DNA of 64,000 nt. It comes from Epiperipatus broadwayi (Eukaryota > Onychophora > Udeonychophora > Euonychophora > Peripatidae). Each line of letters starts with the position of its first letter. The stretch's first letter is position 1. Location of the stretch: NCBI GenBank assembly GCA_028023455.1, contig JAQFVV010012394.1, forward strand, positions 21,091,900-21,155,899, given 5' to 3'. The notes under the pieces are model-generated. The model saw only the letters and a program-made list of their open reading frames with translations. It was not told where the DNA came from and ran no database searches. The translations under genes and the position numbers were made by a program. Shown here piece by piece: positions 55,264-64,000 of the stretch.

Positions 55264-56298
55264 TTATATATGTTGCCTTCAGTTGATTTAAATCATATCT
55301 GAAATAAAATTAAATTATTTTTTACAATAATTACTATATTAAATATTTATAAAATTATTAAAACTAATGAATATTTTTAAAATAAATTTTAGTAATATGC
55401 TGAGATATAGTAAGAAAAAAAACCTATTTCTGTCTAAGCTTTCTGGAATGCTATATACATTTTTAATTCATTTTCATCATATGAGTTTTAGAAAACATTG
55501 GAAATTATAAAAATTAAATATATTTTTTAATTCAATACAGAGAGGAAAGATCAACCAGGCAGATCATATTTATAGTAATAAATAAAATCAAACTTGTAAG
55601 AGAGAAAGGGGAAGCAGAGAGTGAATATATAAAAAGTGATTGACATTTGAATTGATAGATTTACATATTCCACTCACATGATAAAATAACATATGAATCT
55701 TTTTTATTTATCACATAGGTGTTATTGGCAATAAATCACATCTCTGTACTGGACCATTACTACCAGACCATTACTTCCCTGTGAAATTCTGCTCCTAATC
55801 TTGCACTGAGCATGAAGTGATCAAGATTTAACAGGAAAAGAAATGAATACCAATTTAGCCAATTGTCTGTATTCGTAACATATTGGTACCTCCAGCTAAA
55901 CTGATAGAGAGAGGGAATTGACAGGACTCTGCCAATTGAAAACCCTTTTAGTTAATAACTTTCTCGTATGCCCGACTGTTTAGGACCTATGGTAAGTACA
56001 CATCTTTGAAGAGACTATAATAGCTTTTGCATCCCACTCCTAGAAAAAATAAATATGAATTTTTCCCTCCTAGAAGAAAATGCAATACCATATGTACAGT
56101 GGAGCATTTGAATAAGATTTAACACCCCGGTAGAGCGATATCCCGTGTGGCTAGCTCAGTACTCTACATCTAGGGTCTTCAATGGATAAGTTAAATGGTT
56201 ATTAGAGGTACATGATTGATAAGGGAAGAGTACATTTTATCAAGTAAATAATAATACGAAAACAAAACAAATTTAATATTATGATTAAATATTTATTT
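55264..56298. other. AT-rich stretch, no gene seen
   Basis: A tRNA-like fragment GTGGCTAGCTCAGTACTC lies near 56138 without a matching second half. No gene. Confidence 0.45.
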
Positions 56299-56542
56299 AA
56301 TCCCAGATACCCACCATTGTTTCATACTTAAAATAATATAATAATAAAAAAATGAATTAATATCACAAACCCGTATATATATTTGATGCATCGAAATAGA
56401 TAAAATATAAATACAATTTTAATCCCAGATACCCACCATTGTTTCATACTTAAAATAATATAATAATAAAAAAATGAATTAATATCACAAACCCGTATAT
56501 ATATTTGATGCATCGAAATAGATAAAATATAAATACAATTTT
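56299..56542. repeat. Perfect tandem duplication, 122 bp x 2
   Basis: 56299-56420 and 56421-56542 are identical as far as I can read. Either a very recent duplication or an assembly artefact. Confidence 0.9.
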
Positions 56543-58599
56543 AAATGAATAAGAAAAATAATAAATCCCTAAATCTATTTACAATGTTTCATAATGAATG
56601 GAAGTAGTCTGAGCTTTTTATTCTGTAGAAATAAGTTATACTTTGTGTGATTTGATATATGTTTCTCAGATAAAAGATTTTTGGTTATACAGGCATACAC
56701 TTCTACTCAGGACTTTAAAACCTTTTTTATTTACAGTAAATATAATAAAAAAAACTATGCGTACATATATTTGCAATATAAAATATTTCACTAATTTCTT
56801 ATTTTACAACATGTCAATAAGGTTGTATTAACTCAGATACCCCTTGAGCACTCAATTGACATGAGGTGCTGTATCTACTTGCATTTCATGGTGGATAAGT
56901 TCATATACATGCATATAGATGTATGAAAAATTTCATGAGTAACAACAAGAAAAATAAAAAAAAAATGATTGCAACCATTGCTGAGAAATACGGTAATTTG
57001 GGATAAAATAAGGAATCAAAAGATTTAAGTAAAAGCTATGTTATTATAACTGTAAAATCTAATATATACTAGTAACATTCTTTTTTTTAATGATTAAATT
57101 TAATAATAAAAAAATATATTTCTAACAGGAAATATCAGCATTGATAAATTAACTATTTATAAAATATTTTAAAATAAACTTATGTAGGCGTCTTCATCTT
57201 CTACTGACTGATTGGGCTTCTGAGTGGGTTTCAAGTCAACTGGCTAGGCAGTAAGGATTTCATATCATTGTGGCATAGGTAAGGCAGATTTTATCATCAT
57301 CATGGCTGGTTGGAACTGGTGTGGTCGCATTTTGGCAATTTGGACAGAAGGAGGGTGGGTACACTGGCTGGTTGCCTACCCCATGGTCACTTTACTGGAA
57401 CTTATGGTGGATTTCTTCATATTTGCTTCCTAGTATAATGCAGCAATTATTATTACTAAATTTTCATCCGCTATCTTGAATAATTAATCGAATCCACAAG
57501 AAAACAAAAGTCCTTAAAAGAACTGTATAATGTATTTTTTCTTAGAAAATATCAGTAATAATGTAGTCTGTATATGAATCTTTAAGTCGCTGGATGACTG
57601 GATATTTCTGGAACCAAAATAATGAATGACTTAGACAGAACAAATGCCAAAGACTAAAACCCCAAAGCACTGGCTAAAATCTATCAACCCTACTCATACA
57701 GAACCAATTTAGATACCCCCCTCTGAGAAGTATGAATCAGCCAACTCTTTATTTTAGCTTATCATTCAGATTATGAACATTCCTTTCTATTTTTCCAATT
57801 AAATTCTACATAACAGGGTTTGATATAACGTTCAGTTTCCATCTTGAATTCTCAGACCACTTGATTACAGATATTAATTCAAAAGAAATTTATTTTATCT
57901 AAAAAAAATATTTTAATTACTAATTCATTATCAACATTTCACTTTTGATTAGTTTTTTGCCAAAGCAATTAACATTTTTTGATTATAACAAAATTACAGT
58001 TTTTAGAAAAGTAATTAAACAAATAAAAAAAATATACAAGTATGTTGGAACAATTACTTTAATTATTTATTTTATGAATATGTTCCAACAACATGATCTT
58101 TTTGGTCAACACAGTTTGCTTTTCTCTATTTGAGTTTTTCTGGGGGAAAAAAGCAAAATACATAACTATAAAATGACACCTAATGAAAATGTACAAAAAA
58201 TAAAATAATAATAAAAATGCATGAGCTTATTATACATGTACTTGTGTACAATATTTCTGTGTCAATTGAATGTTTGCTTTAGATTGGTGTGTGTGTGTGT
58301 ATTCTAATGCTCAGACCCAACTTCCATTATTACTGTAGCACATTTATATATTCATTGTGCTTAATATATATAAAGTTATATATACAAATTTACATGTTAA
58401 CCTGCTGTAAGGCTCTTTACACCAGATTTTGTGCAAGACCATTTGATAATGCATGGCACAATACCCCCTTCTCCAAAGAGACTTTTAAATGGGTATGACC
58501 ATTTAAAGTCTTGAATTCTTATTTATACAAATATCTACTATATATGTGAGATGATTTCTAGAGCACCCTGGGTGCTATGGCATATGTTTTAGTGCATGA
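56543..58599. other. AT-rich stretch, no gene assigned
   Basis: A slightly GC-richer patch at 57180-57430 encodes nothing I can name. A short (TG)n run at about 58287-58300. Open frames here are of low complexity. Confidence 0.45.
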
Positions 58600-59240
58600 G
58601 AATTGTATGTGCTCTTTATTCTCTGTTCTGTTTTAATACAGAAAGCATTATCCCCACTGCACTCTACAATTTCAAAAGGGCCTTCGTAAAGATTTTAAAA
58701 AAATTACACTAGAACTTTTTTGGAATGCTCACATGAGGCGTTCTGACCATCACTCTATCCCCTACCTTAAACTGGTATTTTTGGGTGATGTGTTTTCTTT
58801 TATTTCTTCTGAGGCTCATCTGGTGCATCTGGGTTTGAGCCTTTTTTTTTGTCTAATTCACATCAATTTTTTTGTCTCTGCTCCTGAGAAATTTGCCTTG
58901 AAGAGTTTCGATACAAGTTTTCCAAAATGTAGCTGTGTTGGAGGAAATCCTGTGTATTCATGTATGGACCAGTTTATATAATTTAATATTTGAGGTAACT
59001 GTTTGACCCATCCCTTATGGTTTGTTTGTAAGTATGTACAGAAAGTAAAGAGTTGCTTTACATCATGGGTATTCAGGTTTGTTAAGAAGTTGCTAAGTGT
59101 TATAATTATGCAATTAAATAAATTAAGTCCAGATTTCACTGGGATGTAGATAGTAACTTTTGCAGACCAGGTTCTAGGCTCAAATGCCCAGTGGCGCCCT
59201 CATTCAGTTATTTTGTTTTTATCAACTTGTCAATTTGTAC
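58600..59240 (-). pseudogene. LTR-retrotransposon integrase remnant
   Basis: Minus strand. An open piece (59139-58858) reads TNHKGWVKQLPQILNYINWS and IHEYTGFPPTQLHFGK, the end of a Ty3-type integrase catalytic core (W...LP...FA.N...H..TG.SP..L.FG). Further frames read KYQFKVGDRVMVRTPH and KGPFEIVECSGDNAFCIKT, the C-terminal GPY/F-type module, ending STYNSHALKHM. Integrase joins element cDNA to target DNA. One stop and a frame change separate the two modules. Sequence beyond 59140 reads VTIYIPVKSGLNLFN and is repeated at 61135-61335. No LTRs of this element are identified, and the GC-richer solo LTR at 3047 need not belong to it. Confidence 0.7.
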
Positions 59241-61134
59241 CACCACATAGGATGGAGCAGTGTTTGGGATACAAAATAGCATCCCACATAAGGGACAATA
59301 TGAGAGTGATCTGAGTGAAGGGGCAGGAAAGTAGAAAATGCTGCATTGATGGATAGGTAGAGAGATTGAGATAGGATCTGGGGGTGAATGGGGTGCAATG
59401 TAAATAGGGTAGAAGGAGCTAAGATGCTTTACTTTATTTTCTATAATTATTTCCCTAAGAAAGAGGTAGTGAGGTGATATTTTTCCATCTCATATTAAAA
59501 TAATATATTATTTTAATGGTTTAATATTTTTTATATTGGAAACTATATTTTTATTAATAAAATTTAAATTTAATTAATTTATCTTTTAAGCAATCTAAGT
59601 TAAAAGTTTTTTTTTTGTTAATTAAGCTTGAAAGTTTTTAGTTTAATCGAGCATATAAACTTTGCTTTTTGCTAATTACTTCTTGGAATGTAGAATGTGG
59701 TGAAAAGCAAAACTAAAATCAATCTATATTGTGAAGAGTTAATAGAAAATGAAATATTATGGTTCTATGTTTGATAAGCAGGTTTCTAATTATAATTAAC
59801 AAAGAAAAAAATCACCCAGATTCAGAATGAAAGAAAAAATCTACAGTTGATAAGATATTCATAGACAATAACCTGAAAACATTTTCTTTGTTCTTTTCAA
59901 AGAAAATGTAAGTTTAAAAAGGCTATGTGGAAACAAAGATGGGCGCTCATGGAAAGATATAAAAAGAAAGAACTTCTTTGTTCAAGGTAGATAGTCATAT
60001 GAATAGGGTAATAGAAGTGAAGGTGGTGAAAAGGCAGAAGATGAGTAAGACTCATAATTGTGATTGGAAAATATTGCCAGGCTAAAAAGGAAAATGTTGC
60101 CAGGCTAAAAACATAAAGTTTCCTTTCCCTGGAGAAATCTTTAGGTCTCGTGATGTTCCCATAATGCCGAGGTCAACAAAAATAATTGTACAACTCCATA
60201 TGCGAAGAAACAGTGACGAACAAAGAATAGTGAGAGACCTTATTCTTAATATTACCTCCAGACTGATCTAAGCTAGGACTAAGCCATGGATGTCACATAG
60301 TGCCAGTGTTACATTAGAAAGTATGGTAAATATGAACATTTATTTTAAAGGAACTATAGGTTTTTAATATAATTGAAACTTTTTTGTCTTCTGTCATATA
60401 TATACCATTTAGTGATGGACATTTCACAAAAGAGAGCTTGTATTTTACCTTAACCAATTTGTATAATTCTAAATTAATAACACCACTGTATCATATTTAT
60501 CACTATTTTATTTTATGTTATTATTGAGTTTGTGTGAAACTGTGAATCTTACATGTTTTAACTAGATAAGTTAAAAGAGTTCAGAAACTCAAATCGGTAA
60601 TATAGAAACAGTGACTTGTTATCAATTTAAATAGAGTTAGCTACATTAAAATCTTATATCAGAGAGAGAGGAGGGTTTTGATAAAACCAAAGAGTGATTT
60701 TTCAATTTGAATTATATGTTTTCCAGGCCATCTCCGAGATAGGGACAGAGCACTTGGTTAAGTAATAACAGGTAGCTAAAACTGTGCTTGGGTGGCTCAC
60801 CTTGATTCAGTAACTATCCTTCATTGGGCTGGGGTCTCAAGAAACACTCATCCCTCCATCTTTAATACTTAAAAGGATGTGTGTGAATACCTTTGGTTGA
60901 CATAATGTTATATAGAGAATTAGTTTGATCATCAAGAAAGAATGAATAATAAAGTGAGAGAAAGGGAGGTGGGTTTGGCACATATAGATATATCAGACTT
61001 TTCTTTAAGACTTTATGATATGAAAAGTAATCTCATATATTGTATAATTTATTTTCTTATATGATTAAATTTAACATATAGTTGGATAGTACCTTACCTG
61101 TATTATGATTATTTTATTTATTTTTAAAAAAAAG
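59241..61134. other. Interval between direct repeats, no gene assigned
   Basis: Lies between two related segments (59040-59240 and 61135-61335) in the same orientation. Contains TTGCCAGGCTAAAAA twice (about 60075 and 60099). No protein recognised. Could be an inserted element or untranslated part of the retrotransposon. Confidence 0.4.
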
Positions 61135-61335
61135 AAGAGAGTTGCTTTATGTCATTGGTATTCAGGTTTGGTAGTGTGACTTTTATAAATGAGCCATTAA
61201 ATAAATTAAGACCAGGTTTCACTGGGATGTAGATAACAACTCTTTCAGACCAGATTTTAGGCTCAAATGCCTAATAGCACCCTTGTGTGGTTATTTGGTC
61301 TTTCTGGGCTTGTCAATTTGTACCATCACAATAAA
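61135..61335 (-). repeat. Second copy of the integrase-adjacent segment
   Basis: Aligns with 59040-59240: shared TTTCACTGGGATGTAGATA, GGCTCAAATGCC and CTTGTCAATTTGTACCA. On the minus strand both read IYIPVK followed by GLNLFN. The match stops at about 61135, before the integrase part. Confidence 0.65.
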
Positions 61336-63439
61336 CATATATGTGTGCTGGGGTATAAGTGCTTGGACATCCAGATGGTTCTCTAAATGGCACAAAACTC
61401 ATAATCATCTATTAATGTCCATTCATTACACTTTATTTATACTGAAACAGGGCTGAGGTCGATCCCTGTTTCAAAAGTAAACTTTGCTATATATGCGTCA
61501 ATATAGCCCAATTACTGGAATTTATTTATTTTTTAATATTTATATTTATAACTAGATAGGGATTAAAAAAGGTTACTATAAACAGAAGAGGTGGGGGTAT
61601 GTGTGCTCTTTGTTTTATGGAAATGTGTGTATATATATATTTGCTGGATAGAATAATATGAAAGAAAAAAAAAGTATAAAGTATAAATGCAGATACGGAA
61701 ATATGTTTTATTTTTCAAGATGGAAGCTTTTCAATTTCATTTTGGAGAAGTTGGATTCAAAAGAATTTCGATGAAAACAACTTGATCGATATCTAAAGAA
61801 TTTCATTTTGGAGAAGTTGGATTCAAAAGAATTTCGATGAAAACAAAAGGAGAACAAAATTAGATTTTGAGGTGCGAAAAGCTTTTGTTAAAAAAGAATC
61901 CGGATCTTTGAGGGACAAAACTTGCTAAAAAAGATTATTCTATTGCTGATTTTTGTAGAGAGTACTGCGAGGGAGAATTGTTTTAGAAATGGCTGATAGA
62001 ATTGTGAGCAGGCTGGCTTAAGAAAGCGTAAGCATGCCGGGCAGTGCAATCCCGCCCCATGAAGGTCCAAAGGTGGCTGCAAGAAGGGTAACCATCGAAG
62101 ATAGAAACTAATTATTCCAAAGTCTAAATTAAATTCAAAAAAGGAATGGAATCAACAAGCAAGAATATAGAACAGCTGGAATAAATAATCAAATTTGATC
62201 ACCATTATATCAAGTGCTGTAAAAAAGGAATCAAAACAAATGAAATTTTTTACTTTTGATAAGCCATCGTTTTCCCCAGGGAAGAAAAGCTATTCAGGTA
62301 TGTGCACATACAACAATATGCTAATTAGTGTTCCAGATAGCGTCTGTTTCTTTTAATTTTTCACAAACTTTCTTTACAAACTTTCTTAGCATGAATGGTA
62401 TGTATTAACTTTTGAAAGAAAAAAAAGAGTCAAAGAAAAAGAAATGATTTTTCTTACTGGTATGAACCTGATATATGTTTTATTCATATGATTTTATACA
62501 TATCTAAGCAGTGTGTGTATGCATGCATTTTTTTCTTAGTAAATAAAGAGCACAAAATCAAATATGTAATCAGGGTATAAATAAAATAATGTACAAAATT
62601 TTAAAAATGAAATGTATGTTTATTGGCATTGTTTATTTGGGTCTGTTTTTGTAAAAGTATAAAGAATTTAGAATAGTATATCAAACATATTAAAGTATAG
62701 TAACCCCCTCCCTCATAGATTTCCTTCGATTTGTCAATCACCCACCCTGAGAAGAGCCAGTCAATGGCATTTCCATATTGGTATTCCAGCTCTCCCAGCA
62801 TAATTCTTATAGTAATATAAGATTGGCGCTTGAGGTCATAAATTGACGCTCATAAATATGCTGGGTGAGAAATAGGAGTATAGTTTTCGAAATACTTTAA
62901 AAATATATATATTTTTTTACAATTACGCATATACGTGTAGCATTATATACATACATGCAATCTTACAAATGATTATATATATGCGTGATATATATATATG
63001 GAAAACGGCAAATTCCATTATAATACAAATAGAAAATAGTTTATAGCTTACCTATACACTCACATGAATATATAGCTAGAGTATTGATGATAATCAGAAT
63101 GTATCTGAATCCAAGCAATTTTTTATTATGATAGCACTTATGTATGTGCATGCAAAATATTGTTTTATATTATGCCCCTAATTTGGCATACATTAGATTA
63201 TTGGCTTCATCTTGATAGTGAATCTCTTTTATATTCAGTCACTTGTTGATGACTATTCAGTGACAATGTTAATTCATTGCAGCAAATATTCAATGGAGAT
63301 GATGATGTTTAATCACCCATGATCATTACATATTTATGCTGTTACAATATATAAAGAGAAAATCATGTGATAATTATTAGGGTATACTTCTTTAGCCAGA
63401 GGGATGAAAGATAACACAGTTATGGACAAGCTCTTAACA
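61336..63439. other. AT-rich stretch with a short direct repeat
   Basis: No gene. A 48 bp direct repeat (61733-61780 and 61799-61846, period 66) contains GAGAAGTTGGATTCAAAAG. A GC-richer patch at 61880-62100 has no recognised content. Confidence 0.5.
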
Positions 63440-63660
63440 CTAAAATATAATTAAAAAACACCACTTTGCAGAAGTAAACTTTATTTTACTCTACTAGTGC
63501 CACCTATGGCATGCCTGATTCGTTATTAGACACTACATTGAAGTGCTTATTAAATTAATATCCAATGCTATTCTATCTATATTTTAGACTAGTGTCTGGA
63601 TTATAGTCATCATTAGTGAGAAGCTTTGATCTGGATTTGATATAGCTAGATCTTTTAAAC
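63440..63660 (-). mobile_element. Decayed family B repeat, copy B-6
   Basis: Keeps CTAGTGCCACCTATGG-like and GTGAGAAGCTTTGATCTGG blocks. The ribozyme core reads CTAATGA and GACA on the minus strand, so it is dead. Confidence 0.5.
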
Positions 63661-64000
63661 CTATGCACTTTCATCCAGCAGTCACTTTACTCTTCTTTTT
63701 ATTAACAAGCTAACAGTCTAAAATTCAAAACCTTGTTAGGTTTTTTTTTCTTTAAGCCAACTTACTGGTTTACTTTCATATTTCTAAAACTATTATGGTA
63801 CCTTTATGTATCAGTTTTTAAATTTTTTTATAATAACTGTAGATCAAAACATAAGCATGCTTACAGTTGCAATAAAACTGAGGGCAATTCTGAATTGGTG
63901 TCACATGACTATGCAAACATAATGTCATCTATTCAAAATATTAATATGCTTTTGAATTTTAAGCAGATATTTTAATAATAAAAAAAGAGAGTAAAAAAAT
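63661..64000. other. AT-rich stretch, no gene seen
   Basis: The open frame 63733-63975 is Phe/Lys/Asn-rich, with no family match. Confidence 0.5.

Noticed and set aside
58858-59139. Intact integrase gene
   Set aside because: Only the end of the catalytic core is open; stop and frame change before the C-terminal module.
61888-62082. Minus-strand frame with Cys/Pro-rich start
   Set aside because: Short, no homology recognised, and in a small GC-richer patch without exon signals.

Overview
The window looks like an AT-rich, gene-poor stretch of an animal nuclear genome. Everything recognisable is mobile-element material: RTE-type and other LINEs, Penelope-like elements (PLEs), hAT and piggyBac transposase remnants, an LTR-type integrase remnant, a probable solo LTR, tRNA-derived SINEs and many short palindromic repeats. 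No host protein gene, rRNA or ordinary tRNA gene could be supported. The species cannot be named from this; the mix of RTE, PLE, hAT and tRNA-SINE fits an invertebrate. An Illumina adapter fragment at 27626-27644 shows that short reads contributed to the assembly. Layout: 1-4.7 kb, short palindromic repeats plus a solo LTR inside one of them. 5.4-10.7 kb, two AT-rich repeat arrays in opposite orientation around a piggyBac remnant. 11.1-12.4 kb, a large palindrome built from one repeat (family A). 15.5-21.2 kb, three decayed LINEs. 24.5-30.2 kb, a PLE remnant interrupted by a full-length, nearly intact RTE. 31-34.3 kb, family A, PLE endonuclease and hAT pieces. 34.3-46.7 kb, two copies of an unknown ~2 kb element in opposite orientation, enclosing an old RTE that was itself hit by a younger RTE and two short palindromic elements. 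47-55.3 kb, SINEs, a hAT transposase remnant and a LINE remnant, each split by short repeats. 58.6-61.3 kb, an integrase remnant and a direct repeat. The rest is AT-rich sequence with no gene that I can see. The most interesting signal is in the short repeats. Family A (eight or more copies) carries a conserved fold matching a type I hammerhead ribozyme with a minimal stem III: CTGATGA, a 4-5 bp stem II with a five-base loop, GAAA, a 2-3 bp stem III with a variable two-base loop, and a two-part stem I with compensatory changes. Family B has a similar motif with a GTC cleavage site, and family E a hammerhead-like core. Several of these short elements carry 8-13 bp target-site duplications and show an inverted copy joined to a direct copy. 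Together with PLE remnants in the same window, this suggests retroposed, ribozyme-bearing non-autonomous elements (animal retrozymes) moved by PLE or LINE machinery. That is inference; the motifs, repeats and duplications are read directly. A second unexplained signal is a hairpin in both copies of the ~2 kb element: the loop ACGCA is constant, the stems are wholly different in sequence yet both paired, and each lies just downstream of a TATA-like box.
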